Shown here piece after piece: positions 1-7,389 of a stretch of 64,000 bases of DNA. How positions within the stretch are numbered: the first letter of the stretch is position 1; every line of letters starts with the position of its first letter. Position numbers and translations under genes: made by a program. The stretch covers positions 1 to 64,000 of the forward strand of contig NZ_JBNJQR010000003.1 of the NCBI RefSeq assembly GCF_050113715.1. The letters are read 5' to 3'. Under the pieces are notes generated by a model. The model was given only the letters and a program-made list of their open reading frames with translations, did not search any database and was not told the DNA's origin. Source of the DNA: Brevibacillus_H ginsengisoli (GTDB lineage Bacteria > Bacillota > Bacilli > Brevibacillales > Brevibacillaceae).

Positions 1-95
1 GTAAGACCCCTCATAGACGATGAGGTTGATAGGTTCGGTGTGGAAGTGCGGCAACGCATGGAGCTGACGAATACTAATCGGTCGAGGACTTATCC
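1..95 (+). rRNA. 23S ribosomal RNA, 3' end (partial)
   Basis: The first ~95 bases are the conserved 3' terminus of bacterial 23S rRNA: the helix around GACCCCTCATAGACGATGAG, then GTTGATAGGTTCGG, and the terminal ACTAATCGGTCGAGGAC. The rest of the operon lies outside the window. The 3' end is placed by comparison with Bacillus 23S and could be off by a few bases. No 5S rRNA follows before the first tRNA 65 bases later. Confidence 0.93.
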
Positions 96-159
96 ACGTT
101 TTAATCTCTTAGCATATCGAGTGTATCCAGTTTTGAAGGTACAAAGGTATCTTCTATAT

Positions 160-234
160 TCCTCAGTAGCTCAATGGTGGAGCAACCGGCTGTTAACCGG
201 TAGGCTGGCGGTTCGAGTCCGTCCTGAGGAGCCA
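160..234 (+). tRNA. tRNA-Asn (GTT)
   Basis: Full cloverleaf with a TCCTCAG/CTGAGGA acceptor stem, an anticodon loop CTGTTAA on an ACCGG/CCGGT stem, a T-loop GTTCGAGTCC and an encoded CCA end. First gene of the array behind the 23S rRNA. Confidence 0.97.
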
Positions 235-237
235 TTT

Positions 238-313
238 GCTCCTGTAGCTCAGTCGGTAGAGCGTTTCCATGGTAAGGAAGAGGTCGCAGGTTCGATTCCT
301 GTCGGGAGCACCA
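238..313 (+). tRNA. tRNA-Thr (GGT)
   Basis: Acceptor GCTCCTG/CGGGAGC with one T-G pair. Anticodon loop ATGGTAA on a TTTCC/GGAAG stem, T-loop GTTCGATTCC, CCA encoded. Three bases separate it from tRNA-Asn. Confidence 0.95.
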
Positions 314-327
314 TAGGATTATTAAAT

Positions 328-404
328 GGCCCGTTGGTGAAGCGGTTTAACACAGCAGCCTTTCACGCTGTCATACAGGGGTTCGAATCCCCTACGGGTC
401 ACCA
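328..404 (+). tRNA. tRNA-Glu (TTC)
   Basis: Acceptor GGCCCGT/ACGGGTC, anticodon loop CTTTCAC on a CAGC/GCTG stem, T-arm with GGGGTTCGAATCCCC, CCA encoded. Confidence 0.95.
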
Positions 405-413
405 TAAAATCTC

Positions 414-489
414 GGAGGCTTAGCTCAGCTGGGAGAGCATCTGCCTTACAAGCAGAGGGTCGGCGGTTCGATCCCGTCAGCCTCCACCA
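414..489 (+). tRNA. tRNA-Val (TAC)
   Basis: Acceptor GGAGGCT/AGCCTCC, anticodon loop CTTACAA on a TCTGC/GCAGA stem, CCA encoded. Confidence 0.96.
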
Positions 490-516
490 TTTATACTTAT
501 CTTTGGATTAAGGAAG

Positions 517-553
517 GTCGACTAAATGCGCAACGTCCTGTTGCAACGTCGAC
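517..553. repeat. 37-nt hairpin repeat, copy 1
   Basis: The unit is bounded by GTCGAC at both ends, with a central hairpin GCAAC-GTCCT-GTTGC. It lies in the longest gap of the first half of the tRNA array, just upstream of initiator tRNA-Met. A second copy of exactly the same length is at 51174-51210. The two differ at six positions, and one pair of differences swaps a G-C for a T-A inside the hairpin stem. Function unknown. Confidence 0.75.
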
Positions 554-573
554 AATCGAACATCCATGGTCGT

Positions 574-650
<77 letters not shown>

Positions 651-652
651 AA

Positions 653-695
653 TTTACCTGCACTACGTCGAAAATAGCTTCGAAGTTCAGGTAAA
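653..695. other. Hairpin between tRNA-fMet and tRNA-Asp
   Basis: TTTACCTG (653-660) pairs with CAGGTAAA (688-695), with a second smaller TCGAA/TTCGA helix inside. There is no T-run, so it is more likely a processing or spacer hairpin of the tRNA precursor than a terminator. Confidence 0.45.
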
Positions 696-707
696 CGTAT
701 TAATCAT

Positions 708-784
708 GGAGCTGTGGTGAAGTTGGAGTTCACGCCGGTCTGTCACACCGGAGGTCGCGGGTTCGAGTCCCGTCAGCTCCGCCA
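708..784 (+). tRNA. tRNA-Asp (GTC)
   Basis: Acceptor GGAGCTG/CAGCTCC, anticodon loop CTGTCAC on a CCGGT/ACCGG stem, T-arm CGGGTTCGAGTCCCG, CCA encoded. Confidence 0.96.
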
Positions 785-825
785 TTTTATCTAACAAGAG
801 TTTCTTGAAAGATATAATTGGCACT

Positions 826-853
826 ATGAAAATTAACTGAAGTATGTTATACT
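826..853 (+). promoter_or_regulatory. Candidate internal promoter of the tRNA array
   Basis: An extended -10 element, TGTTATACT, lies at 845-853 in an AT-rich 80-base gap and ends 15 bases before tRNA-Thr(TGT). The -35 region (ATGAAA) is weak. It could restart transcription for the eight downstream tRNAs plus tRNA-Thr independently of the rRNA promoter. Confidence 0.5.
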
Positions 854-867
854 ATGAAAGTTGATAT

Positions 868-943
868 GCCGGTGTAGCTCAATTGGTAGAGCACCTGACT
901 TGTAATCAGGGGGTTGTGGGTTCAAGTCCTATCGCCGGCACCA
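868..943 (+). tRNA. tRNA-Thr (TGT)
   Basis: Acceptor GCCGGTG/CGCCGGC with a G-C closing pair, anticodon loop CTTGTAA on a CTGA/TCAG stem, CCA encoded. Second threonine isoacceptor of the array. Confidence 0.95.
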
Positions 944-952
944 CTATTTAGT

Positions 953-1037
953 GGGGAGATAGCGAAGTGGCTAAACGCGGCAGACTGTAAATCTGCTCCC
1001 TATGGGTTCGGCGGTTCGAATCCGTCTCTCCCCACCA
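953..1037 (+). tRNA. tRNA-Tyr (GTA)
   Basis: Class II tRNA with a long variable arm (CTCCCTATGGG). Acceptor GGGGAGA/TCTCCCC, anticodon loop CTGTAAA, CCA encoded. Confidence 0.95.
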
Positions 1038-1052
1038 TTCATTAGATGGTAT

Positions 1053-1128
1053 GAGCCATTAGCTCAGTTGGTAGAGCATCTGACTTTTAATCAGAGGGTC
1101 GAAGGTTCGAGTCCTTCATGGCTCACCA
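1053..1128 (+). tRNA. tRNA-Lys (TTT)
   Basis: Acceptor GAGCCAT/ATGGCTC, anticodon loop CTTTTAA on a TCTGA/TCAGA stem, CCA encoded. Confidence 0.96.
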
Positions 1129-1146
1129 TTTTCACTCATATCATCT

Positions 1147-1233
1147 GCGGTCATGGCGGAATTGGCAGACGCGCTAGATTCAGGTTCTAGTGGTGGCAAC
1201 ACCGTGGAGGTTCAAGTCCTCTTGACCGCACCA
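1147..1233 (+). tRNA. tRNA-Leu (CAG)
   Basis: Class II tRNA. Acceptor GCGGTCA/TGACCGC, anticodon loop TTCAGGT on a CTAGA/TCTAG stem, long variable arm TGGTGGCAACACCGT, CCA encoded. Confidence 0.95.
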
Positions 1234-1236
1234 AAT

Positions 1237-1312
1237 GCGGACGTAGCTCAATTGGTAGAGCGTCGCCTTGCCAAGGCGAAGGTCGCGGGTTCGAGACCCG
1301 TCGTCCGCTCCA
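1237..1312 (+). tRNA. tRNA-Gly (GCC)
   Basis: Acceptor GCGGACG/CGTCCGC, anticodon loop TTGCCAA on a CGCC/GGCG stem, discriminator T and encoded CCA. Confidence 0.96.
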
Positions 1313-1318
1313 TAATAT

Positions 1319-1395
1319 GTGCCCTTAGCTCAGCTGGATAGAGCGTTTGACTACGAATCAAAAGGTCGGGAGTTCGAATCTCTCAGGGCACGCCA
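1319..1395 (+). tRNA. tRNA-Arg (ACG)
   Basis: Acceptor GTGCCCT/AGGGCAC, anticodon loop CTACGAA on a TTGA/TCAA stem, CCA encoded. The A34 is expected to be deaminated to inosine by TadA, as in other bacteria. Confidence 0.95.
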
Positions 1396-1417
1396 TCTTA
1401 TCTTTCATAGTAAATGT

Positions 1418-1494
1418 CGGGAAGTAGCTCAGCTTGGTAGAGTACTTGGCTTGGGACCAAGGGGTCGCAGGTTCGAATCCTGTCTTCCCGACCA
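1418..1494 (+). tRNA. tRNA-Pro (TGG)
   Basis: Acceptor CGGGAAG/CTTCCCG, anticodon loop CTTGGGA on a CTTGG/CCAAG stem, CCA encoded. Confidence 0.95.
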
Positions 1495-1508
1495 TTCAAT
1501 CACAAGTT

Positions 1509-1596
1509 GCCGGGGTGGCGGAATAGGCAGACGCAACAGACTTAAAATCTGTCGGGAGTTTCTCCCGTACCGGTTCAAGTCCGGTCCTCGGCACCA
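1509..1596 (+). tRNA. tRNA-Leu (TAA)
   Basis: Class II tRNA. Acceptor GCCGGGG/CCTCGGC with one G-T pair, anticodon loop CTTAAAA, variable arm CGGGAGTTTCTCCCG, CCA encoded. Confidence 0.95.
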
Positions 1597-1601
1597 ATCA
1601 T

Positions 1602-1675
1602 GCGGGTGTAGTTCAATGGTAGAACTCCAGCCTTCCAAGCTGGTCGCGTGGGTTCGATTCCCATCACCCGCTCCA
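1602..1675 (+). tRNA. tRNA-Gly (TCC)
   Basis: Acceptor GCGGGTG/CACCCGC, anticodon loop CTTCCAA on a CAGC/GCTG stem, CCA encoded. Last gene of the array; a terminator follows 12 bases later. Confidence 0.96.
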
Positions 1676-1687
1676 TACAATAAACGA

Positions 1688-1713
1688 AGCAGACGGAATG
1701 TCTGCTTTTTTTT
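1688..1713 (+). terminator. Terminator of the tRNA array
   Basis: Stem AGCAGAC/GTCTGCT with a 5-base loop, followed by nine T. Closes the rRNA-tRNA transcription unit. Confidence 0.9.
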
Positions 1714-1791
1714 GTCCAATTTTTCCTTGCGTTAATTCTTTACATTGTGCCAAAACTAGAAACAAGACTCCAGATTACAGGAGGGCACAAC

Positions 1792-1995
1792 ATGCGCAAG
1801 ACACAACTTGTAACAACGATAATCGTGATGGCAGGAATGCTATTGTTTAGTGGATGTGCAGATCGTTACGATCGGGCACCGCAGCAACCCCCAACATCAA
1901 AGACTTACTCGATCTACAAGAACCAGAAGCCTGGTGGATTTCGAATCACGCAAATGCACGGCGTAATCGATATGATTAGTGGCCTCATGCGATAA
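1792..1995 (+). CDS. Small lipoprotein, unknown function
   Basis: 67 residues. The start is the ATG 6 bases after AGGAGGG; an upstream in-frame ATG at 1747 has no ribosome site. Residues 1-21 are a lipoprotein signal peptide: basic MRKT, a hydrophobic core, and lipobox LFSGC with the lipidated Cys at 21. The mature part is short, polar and proline/glutamine-rich at first (RAPQQPPTSK), with a hydrophobic C-terminal tail. It should be anchored to the outer face of the membrane. No family recognised. It stands alone, with a strong terminator 120 bases downstream. Confidence 0.75.
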   Translation: MRKTQLVTTIIVMAGMLLFSGCADRYDRAPQQPPTSKTYSIYKNQKPGGFRITQMHGVIDMISGLMR

Positions 1996-2111
1996 AGGAT
2001 AGAAATGACAACTGTCGAATTCTGTAGAAAAGAAAACGTGGTAGAAACGTATGTTTTCGTGTAGAGTAAGGCTAAGATCGCTTGCCCAATGGTATTTGAT
2101 CTCTTGCCTGA

Positions 2112-2140
2112 CCTCTTGCTTATGAGCAAGAGGTTTTTTT
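2112..2140 (+). terminator. Terminator downstream of the small lipoprotein
   Basis: CCTCTTGCT (2112-2120) pairs perfectly with AGCAAGAGG (2125-2133), followed by seven T. It is 117 bases past the lipoprotein stop, so the transcript has a long 3' UTR or a separate short RNA ends here. Confidence 0.85.
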
Positions 2141-2190
2141 AACGCGTAAGAAAATTTAATATCTTGGAGTATTAAGGTTTCTGGAATGCA

Positions 2191-2226
2191 TAAAAAAAGA
2201 TCGACCCTCGCGTCGATCCTTTTTTC
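2191..2226. terminator. Bidirectional terminator (main user: histidine kinase)
   Basis: GATCGAC/GTCGATC stem with A-run before (2192-2198) and T-run after (2219-2225), so it can work on both strands. It lies 40 bases past the stop of the minus-strand kinase gene. Confidence 0.8.
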
Positions 2227-2265
2227 GTTGGGCAAGTATTTCCACTAAATTTGAAGCCTAATCGA

Positions 2266-3402
2266 TTATTCATACGTATGGGGCAAAACAATAATAAATT
2301 GAGTAGACATCGGATCTGATTCACAACGGATGCTTCCGTGATGTTTTTCAATAATATTTTTACAGATTGAAAGTCCAATCCCGGTACCGTTATCCTTTGT
2401 GGAAAAGAAAGGTTGAAACAGTTGAGCAGCAATTTCTTTAGGGATGGGTTCTCCGTTGTTTTGAACAACGATATGGACGCCGGCCTCGGTAGAATAACTA
2501 GAAATAATGATTTCTTTGTCATCGGTCGTACTTCGCATAGCATCCATGGCATTATTGAACAGGTTGACGAGAACTTGCTTCAACCCTTCCTGATAGCAAT
2601 CAATTGTTCTGGATTCTATTTTACGTGTAAACATAATGTTTTCGGCAATCAAGCGCGGGGTAATCAGAATCTCCAGTTCATTTAGCAAATCGTGAAGATC
2701 GACTTTTTTGAATACTTCATCCAGTATTGGTTTTTTGGAGAAGCTTAAGAACCCGGTAATCTGGCGGTGTAAATTATCGAATTCATGCATGATGACCTGG
2801 ATGTAGGATTCCAAATCTTTTTGGCCGACAATGGATTCGTTAATCAATTTGAGGAATCCCTCAATCGCGCACAGAGGATTACGTAATTCGTGAGCCATGC
2901 TGGCCGCTAATTTTCCCAGAATCGTGAGCTTGTCCTTGTGAAGATATGAGATAGTTTCTTCCTTTTGGGATAGCTCTTCATTCACCAGCTGTTCAAAGTG
3001 ATAGATCGACAGATAGAGACTCTCATCCATCATTTCTCCGATGCGATGTTCAATATAATTAATTTCTTTGTACGTCAAATTCCACTCCATCATAGCTGGA
3101 GTGACTACTTTCCAAAAAACATTTCGATAAATTTGATGAGTTCTCAAAATCACCGATAGCGGCATTTCAACGGATCGAAACCAGTTTCCGTTTTCTAATG
3201 AAAGTGTATAAAGTTCTTCAGAGACATCTCTGATCAACGAGTTGGCAATAATTTGCGTTCTGCGATCAATAAAAGAACGAGGTACAGAGACATTCTCTAA
3301 ATGCTGGTTGTTTGATTCCACCCATTTTTCGGCGATTAAAGGACGTAAGGTGAGAATTTTATTGGTGATCTCTTCAAGATTTATAACAATTGTGTCCATC
3401 AT
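2266..3402 (-). CDS. Cytoplasmic sensor histidine kinase, orphan
   Basis: 378 residues, no membrane segment. Residues ~1-150 are a helical sensor region that I cannot assign firmly. The HisKA dimerisation helix follows, with the phospho-acceptor His171 in SMAHELRNPL. The HATPase_c domain (~265-375) has the N-box LVNLFNNAMDAM and the G-box DNGTGIGLSI. The H-box and soluble build resemble the sporulation kinases that feed the Spo0F/Spo0A phosphorelay (KinA-E type), and no response regulator gene is next to it, which fits an orphan phosphorelay kinase. That role is inferred. The start ATG follows GGGGTG at normal distance. A second ATG directly behind is equally possible. Confidence 0.85.
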   Translation of the reverse strand: MMDTIVINLEEITNKILTLRPLIAEKWVESNNQHLENVSVPRSFIDRRTQIIANSLIRDVSEELYTLSLENGNWFRSVEMPLSVILRTHQIYRNVFWKVVTPAMMEWNLTYKEINYIEHRIGEMMDESLYLSIYHFEQLVNEELSQKEETISYLHKDKLTILGKLAASMAHELRNPLCAIEGFLKLINESIVGQKDLESYIQVIMHEFDNLHRQITGFLSFSKKPILDEVFKKVDLHDLLNELEILITPRLIAENIMFTRKIESRTIDCYQEGLKQVLVNLFNNAMDAMRSTTDDKEIIISSYSTEAGVHIVVQNNGEPIPKEIAAQLFQPFFSTKDNGTGIGLSICKNIIEKHHGSIRCESDPMSTQFIIVLPHTYE

Positions 3403-3521
3403 CAGCTTTTTTCACCCCATGTTTTATCGTAGGGAAGTATGGGGAAAATTTCAAGCAACTTTGCACCTAATTAATGGAAGATAAAACTTCATTTTCCGAC
3501 AATATTTCTGAGTATTCGATC

Positions 3522-3549
3522 TTGAATCATGTATAGTGTCTAGTAAAAT
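3522..3549 (+). promoter_or_regulatory. Promoter of the TerC-family gene
   Basis: TTGAAT at 3522 and TAAAAT at 3544 are separated by 16 bases, a good SigA-type match. About 97 bases of leader remain before the start codon. I looked there for a yybP-ykoY manganese riboswitch and saw no convincing match. Confidence 0.55.
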
Positions 3550-3646
3550 TGAGCAAATAAGCCTAAGTTTAAACTCTGACGGCTTGTCATGTTTCGTCCC
3601 AATCTCGCATAAAAGTAAGAAGTAAACTCGTGCGTGGAGGATGAAA

Positions 3647-4300
3647 ATGGACGGCAACTACTGGATTGCCTTTTTTAACATTATCGTCATCGATCTGGTC
3701 TTGAGTGGAGATAATGCAGTGGTCATCGGTATGGCCTGTCGAGGATTGGCGCCAAAGGAACAGAAAGAAGCCGTCTTGTATGGGACTTTGGGAGCTGTTA
3801 TCTTACGGGTAGGTCTGACTGCGATGGCTACCTGGATGCTTAACATTCCATTTCTCAAATTATTCGGTGGCCTGATGTTATTCTGGATTTCAATAAAAAT
3901 TTTGACGCAACATGAATCCGACACCAGTGATGTTGCGTACGGCCGCAACCTTAGCCAAGCGATCAAGACCATCATCTTGGCGGATTTCATCATGAGCTTG
4001 GACAACGTGCTGGCGGTAGGCGGTGCTGCACACGGAGATGTCTGGCTTGTTTTGTTTGGGTTGGGATTAAGTATCCCTTTGCTGATGTGGGGAAGCTCCC
4101 TCGTTGCGAGACTGATCAACCGATTTCCTTTCATCATGTACGTTGGCTCCGCTATTCTAGCCTATACAGCAGCGGAAATGTGTGTGGAAGATCCGTATAT
4201 AAGCCGCTTTATGTATGCGATGCCATTTTTTGAAATGGTCATACCGCTATTGGCGACCATGGCAGTCATCATGATCGGCAGGTTCATGAGGAAAGCGTAA
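3647..4300 (+). CDS. TerC/YjbE-family integral membrane protein
   Basis: 217 residues, with about seven hydrophobic segments. The TerC motifs are present: DLVLSGDNAVVIGMA near the N-terminus and ADFIMSLDNVLAVGGAA in the middle, which supply paired acidic residues inside the membrane. Members of this family (YjbE, YceF, YkoY) export or handle manganese, and some metallate secreted enzymes. The length matches YjbE. The first ATG (3641) directly abuts GGAGG, so the ATG at 3647, 6 bases after it, is the better start. It is a single-gene unit between a promoter at 3522 and a terminator at 4317. Confidence 0.85.
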   Translation: MDGNYWIAFFNIIVIDLVLSGDNAVVIGMACRGLAPKEQKEAVLYGTLGAVILRVGLTAMATWMLNIPFLKLFGGLMLFWISIKILTQHESDTSDVAYGRNLSQAIKTIILADFIMSLDNVLAVGGAAHGDVWLVLFGLGLSIPLLMWGSSLVARLINRFPFIMYVGSAILAYTAAEMCVEDPYISRFMYAMPFFEMVIPLLATMAVIMIGRFMRKA

Positions 4301-4316
4301 AGATCTTAAGTAAGAC

Positions 4317-4359
4317 AGCAAGACAGGAAGGAACGAATTTCCTTCTGTGTTGCTTTTTC
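4317..4359 (+). terminator. Terminator of the TerC-family gene
   Basis: Long stem AGCAAGACAGGAAGGAA/TTCCTTCTGTGTTGCT followed by TTTTTCTTTTT. Confidence 0.85.
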
Positions 4360-4436
4360 TTTTTCTAGCGGAGTAAGATGCCTAGTTTCACTTTGATCGG
4401 GTAATAATAAAGGCAAAAAAGAAAGGAACCGATGCA

Positions 4437-5000
4437 ATGAATACCGGTATTCTATCACTTTGGGGTATCTGGGATACGATTTACCAAAATTGTTCGCGCC
4501 TTCAATACATTGAGAAGGGGAAAAATATCTTTCGTGTCGTTACTCTCCACTACAGTGGGGAACCCCTCACGACCTCAAGCAAGCAAACCATTGAGTCCGG
4601 CCATCTTATTATCAAATTACATATACATAACTACCTATTTGCCAACCTGTGCAGAGGGATTAAGAACGATACTCGCATGATTTTGCTACTGCGTCGTCAA
4701 ATTACAGAGTCCTTGCCGATGCTTGCCGCTTTTCTTGCTGCACACCCCCGAGCGGATGAGATCAAAGGGATCGTTGGCACGACTATGCTATACAAAGGAG
4801 TTGAACAACTGGGCTTCTCCATATCGGATGTCCCGATGACGTGGTTTTTTCGCTATAAGCGCTGGTATTTGCGATTGATGTTAAGAATTATTCATCCAGA
4901 TGGAATAAAGCGTTTGAAGACATTTGATAAAAATATCCCGTTGAAACGAGTCTACATGTCAAAAGAAGAGCTATTGAATCGGTACCTTACTTCACAATAG
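4437..5000 (+). CDS. YkoP-like protein of unknown function
   Basis: 187 residues, soluble, start ATG after AAAGGAACC. The sequence has a basic, aromatic-rich C-terminal half (WFFRYKRWYLRLMLRIIHPDG) that suggests peripheral binding to membranes. I recognise it as similar to B. subtilis YkoP, which has no known function. The next gene, 16 bases downstream, is a UgtP/YkoN-type glycosyltransferase, the same pairing seen at the ykoP-ykoN locus of B. subtilis. This suggests a helper role in glycolipid or envelope polymer synthesis. The function is not established. Confidence 0.65.
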   Translation: MNTGILSLWGIWDTIYQNCSRLQYIEKGKNIFRVVTLHYSGEPLTTSSKQTIESGHLIIKLHIHNYLFANLCRGIKNDTRMILLLRRQITESLPMLAAFLAAHPRADEIKGIVGTTMLYKGVEQLGFSISDVPMTWFFRYKRWYLRLMLRIIHPDGIKRLKTFDKNIPLKRVYMSKEELLNRYLTSQ

Positions 5001-5016
5001 ACGGGGAATGAAAATA

Positions 5017-6156
5017 ATGAAACGGAGAATTTTGATTTGCACGGAAGACTGGGCGGGGAGTGGTCACAGACTTGCCGCTTCCGCTCTCAAGCAAGCATTG
5101 GAGAAGCGAGCGTCTAACGGTTCAAGCATTGAAGTTCAAGTCATCAGTGGACTTCGAACGGTCAGTCCCCTGCTTCAGAAGCTCTCCTGCAAAGCGTATC
5201 GGACAAGCCTTCGCTATACGCCCGGGCTATGGGAAAAACTGTATCAGCAAGAAAAGAACTGGGGCAAAGCGATGAAGAAACCGCTAGGGAAGTGGCTCGG
5301 CAAACGTTTGCTAACGCGGGTGATTGAAGAGTTTGCTCCAGATACCGTAGTAGCCACACACGCGTACTGTCTGGCTGCCTTGTCGGAAGCGAAAAAGATG
5401 TCTTCCGTACCGTTTGTGTTGGGAAGTATGCCTACGGATTATTACGTGAACAGCTTCTGGGTTCATCCCGAGGTTGATTTTTATGTGGTTGCTCACGAGG
5501 AGCTGAGTTCTTCTTTGCAAGTTTACTATGGAATTCCTTCCGAGAAGATTTTTTCATATGGAATTCCGTTACGTCCGCCGTTTGCTGCAAATCATGGGAG
5601 GAATAAAAGCGTTTGGAAACAAGAGATCGGTCTGAAGCCAACCGTCTTCACTGTTCTGGTAACAGGAGGGGAAGATGGATATGGGGATTTCTTGCCGCTA
5701 TTAGCAAGACTTCTGCAGTCAGGTCGGCCTCTTCAAATTGTGATCATTACTGGCAAGAATGCTTCCCTTTTCCAGATGCTCAGAGAGTTTGTACCAACGG
5801 ATACCGCTCCGCATACGGTTCATATTTTGGGATATGTGGAGGAGATGTGGGCGTATATCGGGGCAGCTGATGCGGTCATTAGTAAGCCAGGAGGTTTAAC
5901 TTGCTCGGAAGCGATGGCCATGGGAACGCCTCTAATTGTTTATCGCCCATTACCGGGACATGAACAACGCAACAGCAGGTTTCTTGAGCGTATCGGCGTC
6001 ACTTCTGAAGCTTCTTCCCTTGATGATATTACCCGATTCATTAACCGTTGGCTGATCCGAAATGAGGAATGGAAGCATACTTGTTCACAGATTCAACAGC
6101 ACGGAAAGCCCGATGCGGCTTTTGATATCGCTGATCATATCCTCAATAGAGTCTAG
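5017..6156 (+). CDS. MGDG-synthase-type glycosyltransferase (UgtP/YkoN-like)
   Basis: About 379 residues. The N-terminal domain (~1-170) is the diacylglycerol glucosyltransferase type, opening with RILICTEDWAGSGHRLAA. The C-terminal GT-B nucleotide-sugar domain (~195-370) contains VLVTGGEDGYGDF, the donor-binding segment SKPGGLTCSEAMAMGTPLI and RPLPGHEQRN. Such enzymes transfer glucose or galactose from a UDP-sugar to diacylglycerol or a related lipid at the inner membrane face. The upstream ATG at 5008 is one base after GGGGA; the ATG at 5017 has proper spacing and is preferred. Probably co-transcribed with the YkoP-like gene. Confidence 0.85.
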   Translation: MKRRILICTEDWAGSGHRLAASALKQALEKRASNGSSIEVQVISGLRTVSPLLQKLSCKAYRTSLRYTPGLWEKLYQQEKNWGKAMKKPLGKWLGKRLLTRVIEEFAPDTVVATHAYCLAALSEAKKMSSVPFVLGSMPTDYYVNSFWVHPEVDFYVVAHEELSSSLQVYYGIPSEKIFSYGIPLRPPFAANHGRNKSVWKQEIGLKPTVFTVLVTGGEDGYGDFLPLLARLLQSGRPLQIVIITGKNASLFQMLREFVPTDTAPHTVHILGYVEEMWAYIGAADAVISKPGGLTCSEAMAMGTPLIVYRPLPGHEQRNSRFLERIGVTSEASSLDDITRFINRWLIRNEEWKHTCSQIQQHGKPDAAFDIADHILNRV

Positions 6157-6221
6157 CTAAAATTACCATGAATGCTCCCTTAATTGTTTAGGCATATTAA
6201 ATTTACAGACAAGAGGCATAG

Positions 6222-6275
6222 GTTGTTAGTGGCATTGAAGGTTGGGACAAGCTAATCTTGAATGCTACTAACAAC
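6222..6275. repeat. Inverted repeat upstream of the SASP gene
   Basis: GTTGTTAGTGGCATT (6222-6236) pairs with AATGCTACTAACAAC (6261-6275) at 14 of 15 positions, plus an inner AAG/CTT. There is no T-run, so it is not a standard terminator. It may shape the 5' leader of the spore protein mRNA or bind a regulator. Confidence 0.6.
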
Positions 6276-6319
6276 TCAATAGTAGCAAAATATTCAAACA
6301 GAATTGGAGATGAAAGGTT

Positions 6320-6523
6320 ATGGCAAATCAAGGCGGAAGTCGTAACAACCTTTTAGTTCCTCAAGCAAACCAGGCTCTCGATCAATTGAAATACGAGATT
6401 GCTTCTGAGTTTGGTGTACAACTTGGCGCAGATACTAGTTCTCGCCAAAACGGTTCGGTCGGAGGAGAAATTACCAAGCGTTTGGTTTCCTTCGCAGAAC
6501 AACAATTGTCTGGACGCCACTAA
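6320..6523 (+). CDS. Alpha/beta-type small acid-soluble spore protein
   Basis: 67 residues, start ATG after GGAGATGAAAGG. The sequence has the classic SASP features: an N-terminal NNLLVPQANQALDQLKYEIASEFG with the GPR protease recognition site (EIASEFG), and a C-terminal GGEITKRLVSFAEQQL block. These proteins coat spore DNA, convert it to an A-like form and protect it from UV and chemicals, then are degraded at germination. Expression is expected from SigG in the forespore; I could not pick a convincing SigG promoter. Single-gene unit with its own terminator. Confidence 0.95.
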   Translation: MANQGGSRNNLLVPQANQALDQLKYEIASEFGVQLGADTSSRQNGSVGGEITKRLVSFAEQQLSGRH

Positions 6524-6541
6524 TTGAATACCTGGATGAAG

Positions 6542-6568
6542 AAAGAGTCCTCTGAAAGGGACTCTTTT
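6542..6568 (+). terminator. SASP gene terminator
   Basis: AAAGAGTCC/GGACTCTTT stem followed by T residues, 18 bases past the stop codon. Confidence 0.85.
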
Positions 6569-6628
6569 GTATTAACATAATTCCCCTCCATTCTATCCAT
6601 AATAAATTTAGGAAAGGCGGGGATTTTC

Positions 6629-7291
6629 TTGATTGCCCTACTGATGATTATGATCTTGATGCTTTTGATCGCCCTCATTTTTATAACTCGTGTGCGGTTA
6701 CTGTTTTCTTACCAACGGATTCGAGAACAGGATCATTGTGTGATCGAAGTGACCGCTTGGTTTGGACTTATTCGCTATAAATATGAAGTACCCGTCATCA
6801 AGCTTTTATCCGGTAAGATAAAGCTACAACGAGAAGTAGAAACGAGCGCGAAAAATGCCGAACCTCCTTCCGATGATTTATTCATAACCGATGAAACGAT
6901 TAAATATTGGACGGATCATTATGAAGAAATAATTGATCAAGTACATAATTTTTTTCCAACGTTACGTGATTTTCTCAAACACTTGCAATGCAAAGAAATT
7001 GCTTGGCATACAAAAGTGGGAATAGGGGATGCGGCAGCCACCGGGACTTTGACGGGAATCGTCTGGAGCGTGAAGAGCATGATCCTTGCGAGTTTGACCA
7101 GGTATGTGACCTTGCGTACGTTCCCACGCTTAAGCGTACAGCCTGAATGGAATGGAATCGGGGTACGGACAGAAGTGCGGTGCATTTTTACTGTTCGAGT
7201 TGGACATATCATTGTCGCGGGAATTCGTATTTTATTGAAGCTTCGAAAAGGACGCGAGCGGAAATGGAAAACGACTCCATCCAGAGCTTAA
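6629..7291 (+). CDS. ytfI: DUF2953 membrane-associated protein (YtfI-like)
   Basis: 220 residues, starting at TTG after GGCGGGG with correct spacing. Residues ~1-20 form a hydrophobic segment (IALLMIMILMLLIALIF). The rest is a mixed alpha/beta domain with an internal basic end. The build and the region HTKVGIGDAAATGTLTGIVWSV match DUF2953/YtfI. In B. subtilis ytfI is next to the sporulation gene ytfJ; here ytfJ is 1.4 kb downstream, with an ArsR regulator and a nitroreductase between them. It is expected to be expressed during sporulation. Molecular function unknown. Confidence 0.8.
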   Translation: MIALLMIMILMLLIALIFITRVRLLFSYQRIREQDHCVIEVTAWFGLIRYKYEVPVIKLLSGKIKLQREVETSAKNAEPPSDDLFITDETIKYWTDHYEEIIDQVHNFFPTLRDFLKHLQCKEIAWHTKVGIGDAAATGTLTGIVWSVKSMILASLTRYVTLRTFPRLSVQPEWNGIGVRTEVRCIFTVRVGHIIVAGIRILLKLRKGRERKWKTTPSRA

Positions 7292-7320
7292 GAACGGCGA
7301 ATTCACGCTAAAAGCAAAGC

Positions 7321-7360
7321 AAAACAAGGCACCTGCAAAAAAGCGGGGCCTTGTTTTGTT
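7321..7360. terminator. Terminator between ytfI and the ArsR gene
   Basis: AAAACAAGGC/GCCTTGTTTT stem with an extra GC pair inside. The symmetric A/T flanks allow use from both sides by the convergent ytfI and arsR-type genes. Confidence 0.75.
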
Positions 7361-7389
7361 AATCGCCAAATGGTAACTTGCATGGTCAA

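Noticed and set aside
2006..2012. TGTCGAA matches to the Spo0A box here and near 14145 and 62762
   Set aside because: A 7-base motif is expected about eight times by chance in 64 kb on both strands, and none is paired with a clear promoter.
3403..3646. Possible manganese (yybP-ykoY) riboswitch before the TerC gene
   Set aside because: The conserved GGGGAGUA-type segments and three-way layout were not found.
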